The position numbers and the translations under genes were made by a program. The notes under the pieces were generated by a model. It saw only the letters and a program-made list of their open reading frames with translations, ran no database searches and was not told the DNA's origin. A stretch of 64,000 nucleotides of DNA from Bradysia coprophila (taxonomy: Eukaryota; Arthropoda; Insecta; Diptera; Sciaridae): the NCBI RefSeq assembly GCF_014529535.1, contig NC_050738.1, positions 5,374,140 to 5,438,139 of the forward strand. Reading direction: 5' to 3'. Positions 1 through 12,475 of the stretch are shown in pieces (positions within the stretch are counted from its first letter, which is position 1; each line of letters begins with the position of its first letter).

Positions 1-419
1 TCACTGCCAAACGTAATCGCCAATAAATTGTTCGTTAAAATTCGATGATAAATTTTCTAACAGTTATAACCGGTCTACCCATATAGACAGCTCTCACTTG
101 ACTGAATTAGCAAACTTTTAATCGAACAACGATCCACAAGATGATTATATTCAAAAATGAGGGGATTCACGGAATGGACTCTTGAGCGCACATGAGCCCC
201 GTGTCAGCTCATTGTTCTCTTTTCGTATGCTTTCGACATACACACACACATACATATGCTACACGTGTTGCACTCGGAGCTAACGTCATAACGGACGACT
301 TGACATTCAGCTTTGTTTATATGGTTTATATTTACGATTTTGTTATTCGAGTATACCACAACGATTGATCGTGAATTTTGGCTAGCCAAATTTTATCTAA
401 ATTTTACGTAAACATTAAA

Positions 420-1166
420 ATGGTTGTGCCGTGTGTTGTACGAGGATGCGAAACAGTGGGAACAAGTGGATTGCATCGTTTCCCGAAAGACAAATCGGCA
501 GCGGAGAAGTGGATTTTTGCCATTAAGGCGCTCCATTTGGTTGACCGTCTAAATTCAAACAAATTATCAGGATCGTTCTACAAAGTTTGTAGAAAACATT
601 TCGCGCAGTCCGACCTAATCGTAAATGGAAAAGGTCAGGTTATTGTGAAGCAGGGCTCCACACCAAGCCTATTCTTGCCAGCTGATTTCGATGTAAGTTA
701 CATTGAATCACCATTTTTGTATGGCAAGTGGAACAACTTTCAATTCATTTCAGATTCCGTCCGATGTTCATCACATCCAACGATCGCCATCAAAGCCTGC
801 GAATCCCGTCAAGCAGGGCTCCACACCAAGCCTATTTCGGCCAGCTGATATCGACGTAAGTTACATTGAATCACCATTTTTGTATGGCAAGTGGAACAAC
901 TTTCAATTCATTTCAGATTCCGTCCGATGTTCATCACATCCAACGATCGTCATCAAAGCCTGCGAATCCCGTCAAGCGGTTGCAGCACCATCGTTCAGTA
1001 AGAATATTTCTTCGATTTTATTCAAAATCAAATCATGCAATGTAACGTTGTTGACATGTTCTAGAAAAAATCTACGGAACCGTTGGACAAGAACGAGGTG
1101 GAAATCGGAGTCGAGAGTGGCTGTATACCGAAAAGCACCAAACTGATGGTTCGTGGATATACTTGA
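420..1166 (+). CDS. THAP-domain N-terminal part of a P-type transposase (possible stand-alone THAP protein)
   Basis: Four exons in phase 0: 420-692, 754-855, 917-997 and 1065 onward. Introns are 61, 61 and 67 bases with GTAAGT or GTAAGA donors and CAG or TAG acceptors. The first ATG is at 420. Residues 1-87 form a THAP zinc-binding DNA-binding domain: C5-x4-C10, W31, C57-x2-H60, then a TPSLF motif standing for the usual AVPTIF. Exons 2-3 repeat a short Ser/Pro-rich segment, because 163 bases are tandemly duplicated here. If exon 4 is read to its end the frame stops at 1164-1166 (185 aa), with AATAAA at 1217-1222, which would give a THAP-only protein. Alternatively exon 4 splices from a weak GT at 1149 to the exon at 3107, in phase, giving the full transposase. 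P elements are known to make short repressor forms; that this one does so is inference. Confidence 0.8.
651..975. repeat. 163-bp tandem duplication spanning exon end, intron and exon start
   Basis: Two adjacent units (about 651-812 and 813-975) each hold the end of one exon, a complete 61-bp intron and the start of the next exon. I count about 6 differences over 163 bases, so it is fairly recent. Both introns keep intact splice sites and the length keeps the reading frame, so the duplication added a new 34-codon exon. Confidence 0.9.
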
Positions 1167-1434
1167 TTCCAACTACTGTGATGTACTGTGTCGTCCTGTG
1201 TTGTCCTATTATATGTAATAAATGTTTTTGTACTATATGTGTTCGTTACGTATCATCCAATAAAACCCCAGACATGATGAGTGCACAGAAGTTACTCTTA
1301 GCCATGCGAATTTTCGCGAAAAGATTAGTCGTGTAACTAGCTCTATTTGAACCTATAGCTAGACTTACATCTTCATGGATTTTGTATTTAAGATGCAAGA
1401 GACGGTCGCCTACACATAGGGTTCATAAATACAA

Positions 1435-2515
1435 TATTATTGGCGCTTATGTTCGTTTCCTCATCTAGCCCGAAGGCTAGTACAGGAACAGTGGGAGTTA
1501 TGCTGGATTTTCCTCAATCACACGCTGCAACGTTCAGTGCGTTCAACTTCACCCAGTCCTCAATGCCCTTACACATTGCGAGCAGTTACGGAATCGGAAC
1601 AAAGGGTTTGGGTCCACAGCAACTGGCCGCTGAGCTACCTGGGTTGTCGGCTCTCTCGTTGCCTTTCACTTGTGGGTGCCCTGGGACCCCAAGACCGCGT
1701 GATCTGATTATTCAGAACCAACAGGTCTAGATGGTCTCTGCATTCTTTCACAAGTTTGCAAGTAGTCATAGGCGAAATCGTCGACTAACTATCTAATCAG
1801 ATGATAACTAGCCTCCCTCGCGTGTCCCTATACCTAACCTAGTTTATCGGTTTTGGAACCGTCCGGAAACTTAATGCTGTCGCAAGCAGGCAAAGTGAGG
1901 GAGTTAGTCCAATCGTTTAAGTATCGTTACGCGTAGATACCGCTGTCATTCAACTACCTTATTTGTGAGCCTACTATCCCACATTGAAGTGTCGCGACGA
2001 TGTTCCTCCTTGAGAGCATCCTTTATTAACCCTTCTTTAGGCTACAATAACTTTAGGTATTTTCCTCATCCACCTCACCACTACAGTTGCTAACTTTATT
2101 TCAAACAAAGCTTGATCAACGACTCTAAATCCCGTGTTCCCGAAAATGCTTTCGATGTACATACATTAGAGCGACACTTCTTGAACTGGGGACCATTTTT
2201 CTACTCTAGCCACTAAGGTGTGCAGAGTTGAGTCAGTGGAAATCTGACCAGAATTTCTACCTTAACAAACAGTTCCATCAGTTCTAAGATGAAGGACGCT
2301 AGACTGATAAGCCTGAAATTTGTTAAGTAATACGAAGGCGAGGTAGCTCAGGTATGAATGACAATTAACCTTTTACTATTTGGTCGGAATTTAATTTAAT
2401 GTCAAAGATATACCCAACAGTATACAGAAGTGTCTCTCCACCTTCTTTTGAAAGGCCTGGAAAAATACCATCATCGCCGGCAGATTTGAAGGGTTTAAAT
2501 CTTTCAATGTCTAAA
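1435..2515 (-). mobile_element. Decayed antisense LINE (RT plus RNase H) in the transposase intron
   Basis: Read on the minus strand, about 2515-2380 gives KSAGDDGIFPGLSKEG, matching the start of the reverse-transcriptase domain in I/R1/LOA-type LINEs. About 2030-1980 gives CSQGGTSS, matching the CPQGG motif. About 1700-1610 gives VPGHPQVKGNERAD followed by GPKP, matching the RNase H motif (WVPGHxGxxGNExAD then GPEP). The order RT then RNase H is correct for minus orientation. Many stops and frame changes separate the motifs, so the copy is old. It lies between the THAP exons and the catalytic exons of the P-type transposase, probably as an intron insertion. Confidence 0.7.
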
Positions 2516-3106
2516 CTCAATCTTTCCTGAGTAATAATTCACATGGCGAATAACCATCCTCCGACGAAGGATTGACAATTGACACCGAAGCACTGTATTT
2601 TTCGTCATCGTGGTTTTTTTCAGTTTAACTGAAATCTACGTTTCAGTAGAATGTAATTGATGATGGAATGCACTTTTTATGTTTCTAGAGATTATTTATT
2701 AGCTCGCAGTTTTGAATAAAGTTCCACGAGTTTCTCTGCCGTGTCCATTGAGACATCTTAAAATAAGACAACCAAGGAAATAGAGGACAGTGGCAAAGTG
2801 GTTTAAATTGTACTCGATAGAGGAAGCAAGTATATTAACTAACGATGGTTTAAGAAAACTGCTTCCATGAATGTAGACTCACTTGGACTTTAGAGATAAG
2901 AGCGTTTACTCATAAATGAACCGATATACTCTTAGATAGATGATCCGGTACTAACCACAAAAGAGCCAAATTTTTGTTAACCCATTCGACCTGATTAAGA
3001 AGTATCCAAGCTGCATTTCAACGTCAATTAAATTCACTTTTTGAAAAAGCTAAAATAATACCGATGCTCTCGTTGGGTTACATAGATCTTTCATCTTTAA
3101 TTCTAG

Positions 3107-6100
3107 AACGATTCTCGCCGATCGAACCAACTTTCTTACTACAAAAGACGGACGAAGGACTTGCAGGCCAAAGTCAAGGAAACGAAGTTATCCGACAAAA
3201 ATGTGCTGAGCTATTTAAAATCGAAATTCAACGAAAACTTGTTCGAGTTTTTCAAAATGCAGCTAAAGAACTGCGGTCGTTCAAATCATGGTCGACGGTA
3301 CACCGACAGGCAAAAGAGCCTGTGCCTGGCGATGTACAAAAAAGGGCCGAAGAGCTATCGGTTTAATGCAACTTGGAGCTGCCTACCGACCAAGCGGACG
3401 TTAGGCCGATACAGTGCCGGGCTCATTTTCCAATCTGAAGTCGATACCAAAGCATTGGCCGCTATAAAGAATATCATTGCGGACTGGCCCAGGAAGGACA
3501 AATTTTGCACATTTGGGTGGGACGAGGTCTCGCTGAACGAGCACCTGGATTACTGCCAGCCGTTAGACAAAATCGAAGGATTTGTCGAGATGGGCCGACC
3601 GACCATGCCTATTTTCGCCACTCACGCCTTGACTTTCATGGTCAGAGGAATAGAAGTTCGATTCAAACAGTCGACCGGGTACTTTTATACAAGCGGACTG
3701 AAATCGTTCGAACTGGCTGAGCTCATTAAGCTGATGATTGGCAAAGTGCAGGGTACAGGTAATTATTATTTTGATATTCAGATGAGGGAGATAGGTAAAG
3801 TACTTCATTGGTTTTCTCGCTACACTTTCACCTGACCATATTTACCATTTCTGTAACACAAAATTTGAATATCTCCTCCCTATGTGCGACGTACTTATGA
3901 ACTGTCTCTCAGCAAATGTGTTGTTTTGACCTTGTCTTCATTTTATTCAAAGGACTAATGCCGATCTTGTCCGTATGCGATACGTACAGTACCAATGCAA
4001 GTGCTGTCAACGATTTGGTGCATCCCAATGCTGGCCAATCCAAACAAACCGGGCAGTTGCTACAGTTCGTAGTAAACGGACAAGTCATCACACATACGTT
4101 TGATCCATCGCACCTGATAAAGGTGGTACGGAACAATTTACAAACTAAGAATTTGGCACACTACGTCACTGATCGATGGACACCTGGCTTCAAACAAGTG
4201 AACGAGTCACTGCAAATCGCAACGTGGGGCGACATCAGAGAATTGTACCAGAAGGACTTGAAATCCATGCGGCGGACGGTCCCTAAACTCACTCCAGAGC
4301 ATCTGGACCCGAACAAATATAAGATGACTGTTTCGAAGGCGACTCAAGTATTCAGTAATACATGTGGAACGGCTATGTTGCAATACATAGAACGTGGAAT
4401 TCTTGAACCACACGTTGCTAGCACGGCGAATTTATTGCTATTCGTAAACGACCTCTTCGACAGCATCAACGGATCCTCGAGTAAGCCTGCCAATTCACTA
4501 AAGGGAGCCGTTGCACCGAGTTCTTTGCACTTCGAATTTTGGGAACATGCGCTTGAAATGCTGGGAAACATGTTCTTTGTCGATAAAGGTGATGCCGCGA
4601 GGAACAATCGTTCATCCGTGTTGCTGAAGTTTGAATCTACGATTCGAGGGTACCAGAGCGTTGCGAAGACTTGTTTCAAGGAAAACATCCCGAGTTTGAA
4701 CATTAGGTATCATTTCATTAATCGTAATTTTTAATCAAATATTTGCTTGAACGACACAAATCGAGGGTGTCACGACTTATGGACATTCGTGTGTGCAAGT
4801 AATGTGTATCCTTAGTATCCAGAATACCGGAAAATTTGATCGACAAAAACTTAAATACCGGGATGCAAAAACACAAAACTTTCTCGCTCGTGAATATTTT
4901 TCCTTTCAGAAAACTTAACTGATAAAAAAACATTTGCCTGTCGCGCACTGGGGCATCTTTTAACACATCAGACCAAACTAATTTTCTTAAATTTTTCCCC
5001 GCACAAAATGTGTTCAACAAATGAGGACCTAGATTTTTATTTTTTTGCAATTTCATTGCAGGTCGCGATTGACGAAATTCGTTTTTCTTCTACTGTACGA
5101 AGTTTCCTTCGGAAAACCGAACCGCGAAAAAACCGTGAGAGAAATAATTCCAGTGAGACCGGGAAATTAGAACTTTATTTTACAGCAAAATCAGAATTGT
5201 TTATCGGGGAAATCTATCTAAATTTTAAGGATACCAGCAAATCAATTTTGTATACCGAGAAAAACATAATTTGCACACGCGTGGACATAACTTCAGTATC
5301 TCAATCACTACTGAACATAAATATCAGCACTCGTTTTTCTCCGAAAAGTTACGTGAAATGTAGCTTAAAATAAATTATGCCAGTTTTCGGGGAGAAAAGT
5401 TTGTCAAATTTTGTTAAGCAGTTTCTCAGACACTGGAGTTACTATCATGAGCCACTACACCACCGAAATGCTAAACACCAAAAAATATTTTCAAATGATA
5501 ATCTCGAAGCAATTCTGAAAATTTATTCAAGTCCTCAAACACTACTTCTCAAAAACCTTAAATGTTAACAGCTATTCATTACATCGAGTGCGATGTACTT
5601 TACTAAACTCTAGATATGTAATTGAAATGACCGCAGGTCGAGAGTTACAATACACATCGTGAGGATATGAAAGTACTTTGCACCGAGATTATTACAACAT
5701 TTTACGCGACTTGTAGTTTTCATCATGTAAATGACATCTCATGATTTGGTTTCCTTCTAGCAAATAAACCATCCATTCCATTTTCCTCTCCCCTCCCCTA
5801 TTCCTTAAATTTTGTTCCTTTTGGTTTTAGAGATACGACGCAAGACGGATTAGAGAATTTTTTCGGCTGTGTTAAATCATGCACCTATAGTAACACAACA
5901 ACAGCTAATCAGTACCGAACTGGGTACACTACCATGGTGATAAACAACATCACTGGTACAAATTCATTGTACTCAAACTGTCAGCCGGATAATTCCGAGT
6001 CGATCTTCAAGAACATTCATGATTATATTTCGGTGTGCCAAGGGCAGTCACATGAACCAGTAATAATAACTTACCCTGAACCGGAATCATCATACAATGC

Positions 6101-6707
6101 CGATGAGATTGTGGAAAGTGACTGGGAAACGGACGAGCTTGATCCAATGATTTCTTTTGATCCACATACCGAAGACGATAATTTCTCTATCGAAAATCTC
6201 TATCAAACTAACGACGGAACATTGGATCAAGGTCTTGAAATAAATTCACAAGTGTCTCAGGTCAGCGTCATTTCCAGTGAGACTCATCGTGTTTGCCAAA
6301 AATTATTTAAATCCATGAGCTGCGAAGGATGTAAAGAAAACTTTGAATTGACCGATTCCGAAACCACTTTTTCAAGTGTCGAAAAATTGCTAATGAATTT
6401 GGAAAAAATAATTGTTCGCATTTGCCATCAAAACGAATTAAAAAAAAAGCTTCTCCTCGGTATCAAAGAGGTGAAAGTTCATGTAATTGGTTGCACCGAG
6501 CACTTCGACGTATTGGAGAGAAAACTTAAGACATTGGCAATCGATCAGACTGTTATGTCTTTCTGTAATAGTATCAACAAGATATTGTCAGCAAATGGAA
6601 AGGCACTCACTTTACCTGATAGACCCAACCGCATCGAAAAGTTGGCCTTCGAACACCGAAATAAAAAAAAAGGAATCGGTAAATTTACTGAAAAATTTAT
6701 TCAATGA
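3107..6707 (+). CDS. P-element/THAP9-like transposase, catalytic exons
   Basis: Three exons: 3107-3758, 3953-4706 and 5831-6707. Junction phases match throughout (phase 1, then phase 2) with GTAATT and GTATCA donors. The first exon opens with a basic coiled-coil stretch, then HGRRYTDRQKSLCLAMYKKGPKSY-like P-transposase sequence. RNase H-like catalytic residues are visible: an Asp in FGWDEVS (codon 3521-3523), an Asp in SVCDTYSTN (3979-3981), and Asp and Glu in TTQDGLENFFG (5844-5846 and 5853-5855). The GTP-binding insertion region shows FDPSHLIKVVRNNL. The C-terminal ~230 residues are acidic then basic, with Cys pairs. No stop interrupts these exons (about 760 aa with the THAP exons, plus exon 4), so the gene may be intact. 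I could not find terminal inverted repeats, so it could be a live element or a domesticated copy. Confidence 0.85.
4707..5830 (+). other. 1.1-kb intron of the P-type transposase
   Basis: GTATCA donor at 4707 and TTTTAG acceptor ending at 5830, with phase matching on both sides. No coding signal. About 5608-5710 resembles the dispersed repeat also found near 12.3, 24.5 and 51.1 kb (a motif like CCGCAGGTCGAG, then AAAGTACTTTGCACCGAGATT). Confidence 0.65.
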
Positions 6708-6849
6708 TGTGTACTTGTACTTGCTGACTCTCTAAACTATCCTATATTTTTATCCTCCTCCTCCTCACGCCATTTCATTTTTATTGTTCTGTTTTCTTAT
6801 TCAAATTTAAATTTTAGAGAACTCCTCTCTATAACATTTTAGTTTAAAT

Positions 6850-7045
6850 TTAGAATTTTAGTTTTAGTTTTAGTTTTAGTTTTTTAGAAATAAGTTTTGC
6901 TATATAAAGAATCATTTTGGATGTAAAATTCAATAGTAATGAATAATGTACTGAATTAAATAAATCTAAAAATCCGAATTTTATTTTTTATTTTTGAACG
7001 TCCAAATTCAAACAAATTATCGGGATTGCTCTACACAACCTTTCC
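6850..7045. repeat. TTTTAG tandem repeat and THAP-exon fragment behind the transposase
   Basis: About 6852-6885 is a short run of GTTTTA units. About 6995-7035 closely matches about 545-585 of the THAP exon (the stretch encoding LNSNKLSG), so a piece of the 5' exon is repeated past the 3' end. This may mark the edge of the element or a neighbouring decayed copy. Confidence 0.5.
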
Positions 7046-8662
7046 ATATGGTGGCGGCTGTCAAAATAAATCATTTGCGCTGTTCGATGTTCCTTATATA
7101 GCGAGATTCATGATTGATACAAACACAAACTTACGAATCTACATGCAAATGTTCATCAAGTTTAAATAAACCGATATCTTTCACTCACAAAATACTTCAC
7201 TCAGGCCTGGTGGATACGACGTCCCCACTTCTGGACATCACTTGGAACTCCGCAGGGTATAATTGGTAATTTGTTCTCGATGAAGCCCTTATCTTTTTCA
7301 CGCGGCTAAATGCTGCCGAGGATGACGACGACGGATTTCATTCGGAAATTTCGATGTTTTTTAGGACGTTAACAGACGTAAAGCTTCTGGCTCTTGACCA
7401 ACACCTGAAACATCATCGAAATCGGGTTGACACGATCCATTAACCCAACCCACCCTAGACAATAATGACTTACGATTGTTACTGTGCAAAAACTTGCTTC
7501 GTGCCACGAATTCCGTGGATGCACCATGGAAATGGGTCCGTCTATAGGTCGTTTGATTTCGTTAATTGGTTTCAACGACAAATTCGACGCCCGTTCTGTT
7601 CACCAATCGCTGACTTTCCATGTGAATGTCACGGCGGTGATGTAAATCTGGTGATGAAATGGTTCTTGGGGAGTTCATCGTTCGGGATGAGTACGTGGGA
7701 GAGTATGCAATTCGTATCGACCAAATTTTTCTTTTGGTGTAGTTGTCAATGACTAGAATACGTATCGGAATGTGTTCTTAGAGGCATGGGACTCGTTATT
7801 GAAGTAAAATGTTTCTCGGCAGGATGCATTACTTGATGATATTTTAGCATGAATAACATTGTTAGTGAAGTCCGAAATGATGTCAAGATTTATATTCTCA
7901 CTGTAAGTTCACTGGTCACTTTTTTGTCATTGCAACGATAATGAAAACTTAAAAACCACCAATCTTTCCGTTCGATATAAAATTGTTTTGGAAGTTCTAA
8001 CACTGGTAATATCACTGTGAAATAATATAATTCTTCTACAGTATCGCGTATCTTAACACAAATGCTATCTTTCCTAAAGTTTTCTTATAAATATTGACGG
8101 GACCACGCCGAGGAACGTTGTTTACTAATTTATTTCCTAATATTTTTTCAATGGACAGATTGGCTATGATTGACACTTTAGCTTTCATGTGTGTATGTGT
8201 GAATATCAGCCAACTTCAAGTTGAGGATTCCTCCAAAAGTTGTATGAATTTTCGAACAAAGAGGTGGCACGGCGGTGGCGCACATCGTTTAATGGCTTGT
8301 AGATACATTTCATTCCATAGAGCTGTCAATCTTGCGACTATGAAAAATTACGACGGCTAAGAAAATGAGCTGTCAAACCGGTACAGAGCGCGCACCCTGT
8401 ACTATAAAAAGTTTTTTTTTTCACAAAAAAGTCGAGAAGGTTTTTTCTAACAATTTCCAGAAATTGCATTCAATTAAACTCAAGTTCCGCCGGTGAATCG
8501 ATTCTTTTAAAATTTAAAGAATTCACCAGTTGCCGATAGATTCTTAGTGTCTGAAAATAAGGTAATTGAACGAAAAAATGTACAATTCAAATCTACAAAC
8601 AAAGAAAACATGATTTTCACATCGGCTTATTCCAGCCAAGTGCATCGAAACACTCATACAAT
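7046..8662. other. Intergenic, no supported gene
   Basis: No convincing coding region. A minus-strand frame at 7581-7369 has a GTAAGT/TTTCAG-like pair near 7469 and 7400, but I recognise no domain and flanking frames are closed. ACTATAAAAAG at about 8400 is the only TATA-like site upstream of the FKBP gene. Confidence 0.4.
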
Positions 8663-11022
8663 ATGCCTGAACAAGAAGTACCCGGCCAAATTGATTTGTC
8701 TGGCGATGGGGGAGTTTTAAAGACTATGATCCAGGAGGGAAATGGTGACGAAAAGCCGCACGATGGTAATTTGTCGATGATCAATCGCAAATTTATTCGT
8801 TTTCAGACTCTAAATTTGTTCTAAAGGTTGCACGGTGTCATTGCATTACACTGGCACGCTGGTCGATGGAACTGTATTCGACTCGTCCGTTGAACGGAAT
8901 GAGCCGTTTGAGTTTGAATTGGGCAAAGGTAGAGTCATTAAGGGATTCGAGATGTTCATACCGACGATGCGAAAGGGAGAAAAATCGGTTCTTACATGTG
9001 CGCCTGAGTATGGTTATGGGCCAGCTGGCAGTCCGCCAAAAATACCCGCAAATTCAACGTTGCGATTCGAGGTTTGTGCAGGAAACATGTCAACTGTTTT
9101 GGTGTCTGAGCAATTCCAAATCTCTGTCGTTTCAGCTGGAACTACTAGGATGGAAGCCAGAAGATTTGAGCCCTAAATCAGACGGTGGAATCATTCGTTA
9201 CATCATCACACCCACAACGAAGAAAGGAAAAACTCCCAATGAAGGTGGCTTGGTTGAAGGTAATTCGAAATCGATCTGATCCAACGCTTGACGCCTTGTT
9301 CATTTCCACAAACAAAATTTCTCGATTCCCTTTTTACAGCTCATTTGATCGGCAAATTTGAAGATCGAATTTTCGATGAACGCGACGTTTCATTCGTAAT
9401 CGGCGAGGTGTCCGACGATGAAATCATCACCGGTGTACAAACTGCGCTCCAAAAGTTCGGCAAAGACGAGACTTCGCGACTGGTCATCAAACCGGAGTAT
9501 GCGTTTGGTGTAAAGGGTCACAAGGAATGGAACATTCCATCGAATGCAACGGTTGAGTACACATGTACGTTGAAGAATTTCGAAAAGGAAGTGAAAGCGT
9601 GGAAATTGAATGAAGAGGAAAGCATCGAGCAAGCCAAGATCTACAAGGAAAAGGGGACGAAATTCTTGAAAGATGAGAAATTCACATTGGCCATCAAGAT
9701 GTATGAGAAGAGCAACAGCTTTCTGTCGAATTGCAGTAATGATGAATCGAAGATCCTGAAAGCTGCCGTGTTTTTGAACATTGCCTTGTGCTACAGTAAA
9801 TTGGAAGATCATTTTGAAGTCAAGAAAGCGGTGAGTGATCAACGGGTTCGGTTAATTTAGCATTCGGTTGCTTATGACACTGATATTTCTTGCAGTGCAA
9901 CACCGTCCTAGAGATCGATTCGAAGAATGTCAAGGCATTGTATCGGCGAGGAACGTCCTGTCTGAAATCTGGTGAGACGGAAACTGCGCTAGCTGATTTC
10001 AACAAGGTACGTGAAAATTTTGCTTCCCTATCGGTGCAGACAACATGGAATTGAGGATTTTCGTTTTTGTGTCAGGTTCTCGAAATTGAGCCGCAAAACA
10101 AGGCTGCCATGAATCAAGTTACGCTATGTAAGAGAGTGGTGAAAGAGTCACACGAGAAGGAGAAGAAGCTGTACGCAAACATGTTCACCAAATTTGCCAA
10201 CGTCGATAACGAGGTAAAACCATGAATTCTTAACAACAACAAAAATTAGTGTTTAGCTCACCGGAACTGGTTACTTAACCTTATTCTAAGCGGCAAGCAT
10301 ATAGCCATTGAATCTGATACTGCCCAGTGTTTGACGCAAAATCTTTTACTTCATAATTTTTAACATGAGTTTTGATAAGAACGAAAACACTGCCCACGGC
10401 GAATATAGAAGAATAGCCGCTTCTAACAGGTCTAGAGGGTAGTAGTTTGGATGACATTACCTTTTACAATAAGCGGTTGAATGACTGACTTAACTAAACG
10501 AATTTGTCTTTTTGGCAAAATTGTCAGCTGAGTTGAGGTTTCATGCTCAACACTTGCAAATATGTAAACGATAAAGACAGGAGATATGATCGCGTAGCAA
10601 GCTCTATCCATGTATACTAATCAAACTTCGATCTACTTTTTCATACCACCGACCGTGCTCAAGAAATAGTACCTGAACTACTTATACCTCAAGGTCTTCC
10701 AAGAACCATTCCGGTTGAGCTAATTTATTTTTTATTTTTTGTTCTTGCATTTTATTCAAATTAAAATAATTCGTATAACGCCAGTAATACCCATTCTTCC
10801 CAAAATAATCAACCAACAACCCAACATCATTGCCAACAAATTTATACACACCAATAAACACGGATACACTACATGCCTTCACTCGAATAACAGAAAGAAA
10901 TAAAAGATCGTAACAAAGACGACGTTTTGACATCATGCGGCGAATGGAATATGGACGATGAAGCGCGCAACGAAGCTTCCAAAGCTTTCGAAGAGGTCGA
11001 TCAAAATGTTGTCATGATTTAA
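8663..11022 (+). CDS. Fkbp59: FKBP-type peptidyl-prolyl isomerase with TPR repeats (Fkbp59/FKBP52-like)
   Basis: Seven exons: 8663-8765, 8827-9071, 9136-9259, 9340-9830, 9896-10006, 10076-10213 and 10894-11022. All have GT-AG sites and matching phases, giving 446 aa, close to fly FKBP59 and human FKBP4. Residues ~36-122 are a full FKBP domain (VSLHYTGTLVDGTVFDSS, GKGRVIKGF, GYGPAGSPPKIP). FKBP12 has Trp where this has Phe in VIKGF; from memory the fly protein also has Phe. Residues ~150-240 are a second, degenerate FKBP domain. Residues ~250-375 are TPR repeats for binding the Hsp90 tail (AKIYKEKGTKFLKDEKFTLAIKMYEKS, then LNIALCYSKL and KALYRRG). A charged tail follows. The expected role is a cytosolic/nuclear Hsp90 co-chaperone. 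The last exon (42 codons) is separated by a 680-bp intron. Confidence 0.93.
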
Positions 11023-11900
11023 ATTTGAACTAAATTGATTGTAATTGATTCCAATTTGGGGGCAAAATTTAATTGCATTCGTAGCCGAAGAGGGAGGGGG
11101 GATTGGATTGCTTAATTTTACGTTGTATAATCAAAACTAGTGTTTGGGATTTGCATTTTTCAATTTTTTGTATTATACGAGTGTACCACGAAAAAGTGTT
11201 TGTTTCAATTTGATACCCTAAGTCCGCTTAGTGTTACAATCGACCTTTCACCAACGATACCACGTTCCAGTTTTCAGTTCTACGCAATTTATATCTCACT
11301 GAACGTCTCCACTCTTCATCTACAGTTGAAACTTTTTGGGATTATCAACCTTTCTTGAAACTCAACTATTCCTGTCATTAGAATATGAAGACGAGTATGA
11401 AGACTTGAGACAATTATGCATCGATTGAGTAAATACAACGGACATAAAAAATTACAATTAATCGGTTTGAAATGTTGAAGCATCGAAAATGATTATCTAT
11501 AGGTACAGCAGGGATGAACTGATTAAAATCAAGTGACAGTATCTTCAGTTCTTGTGTGAAGCTGGAGGCGCATATTGTGGAAAAAGTTAATGGTGTTGAA
11601 CGATTGATTTAAAAAAAAGTCGTAAAGCACTCGCTCTGCTGTTGCTACAACAAGCTAAATTACCTAAAGTCGAAAGTCAATCATCATCATCATCATAATC
11701 ATCAAAAACAGTGTGCTACATTAGAAGTAGAATCTGGAATGCTTCTCATTCAGCCATGAGGTAAGTACAGGTAAACTGCGAATAGAAATGTAATATTTAC
11801 AGTTCCTTAAAGGACCTTAATTATTCGAGGATCTCTACACTGACTGTGTCGAAATTGTAAGCGATTATTTTTTATCTAGAAATAAAAGGCGCTAAACCAT
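11023..11900. other. Intergenic, no supported gene
   Basis: Downstream of Fkbp59. It holds an ATC trinucleotide run at about 11683-11703 and short frames without recognisable content. Confidence 0.4.
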
Positions 11901-11924
11901 ATTATCATATACGAAGCCTCGGTC

Positions 11925-12115
11925 AGCATGTAGAGGCGCCTCAATATTTTTGTAGTACTTCATTCTTTGCGCTCTATTTTCTGGTGATACAACTTCACTC
12001 TGGTAAAATATGTATGAAATGTCATAGCTCAATGAGCACGAAAAATTTTTATGACAAAATGTACTACAAATGTAATGGAATCATACAAAAATCTATTACA
12101 TTTCAGCTTTAGTTT
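11925..12115. mobile_element. MITE, GTAGAGGCGCC family, copy 1
   Basis: Starts GTAGAGGCGCC and runs to a TAGATTTTTG..TCTATTAC end. A second copy lies at about 20945-21130. Ends are loosely inverted (GTAGAGG.. against ..CTCTATTAC) and both copies carry a GTACTxCAT / ATGACAxAATGTACTA pairing. Family assigned by self-comparison only. Confidence 0.5.
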
Positions 12116-12270
12116 CCAAACAGCAATTTCCTATACATTGCTGTTAAGATTTTCAATGTTGTGATGTTCTGCACTCACTTCAAAAACATTCACTACAAGT
12201 GAATTCACTACTACGGCCTCGAGTGACAATCTTCACATCTAGTACCTAAAAAAGCATTTATCACTTGGTT

Positions 12271-12475
12271 GTATAATAGTTATTTATGACATCCAGTGTA
12301 AAGTACTTTATTATGATCTAGATGCGTAATGTGACTTGAGACCGCAGGTCGAGTCACAATATACATCATGAGCCTTTTAAAGTACTTTGCACCGTGATTC
12401 ATACAACGTCTTATGCCACAGAGGCATCTAAAGTTTGAAAATTTTGCATATTATGATGCTGAGTGTATAATAGTA
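12271..12475. mobile_element. MITE, ATAGTTATTTATG family, copy 1
   Basis: Begins GTATAATAGTTATTTATG and ends near ATTATGATGCTGAGTG. It shares AAAGTACTTTGCACCG and a CCGCAGGTCGAG block with copies at about 5608-5710, 24455-24625, 51050-51300 and 51715-51830. The repeats often end in ATAGTTATTTATG or its complement. Confidence 0.55.

Noticed and set aside
1440-1730. 96-codon plus-strand frame
   Set aside because: The minus strand shows LINE RNase H motifs here, so the frame is an accident of decayed repeat sequence.
7369-7752. Overlapping frames on both strands near 7.5 kb
   Set aside because: One minus frame has a plausible splice pair, but no domain is recognised and neighbouring frames are closed.
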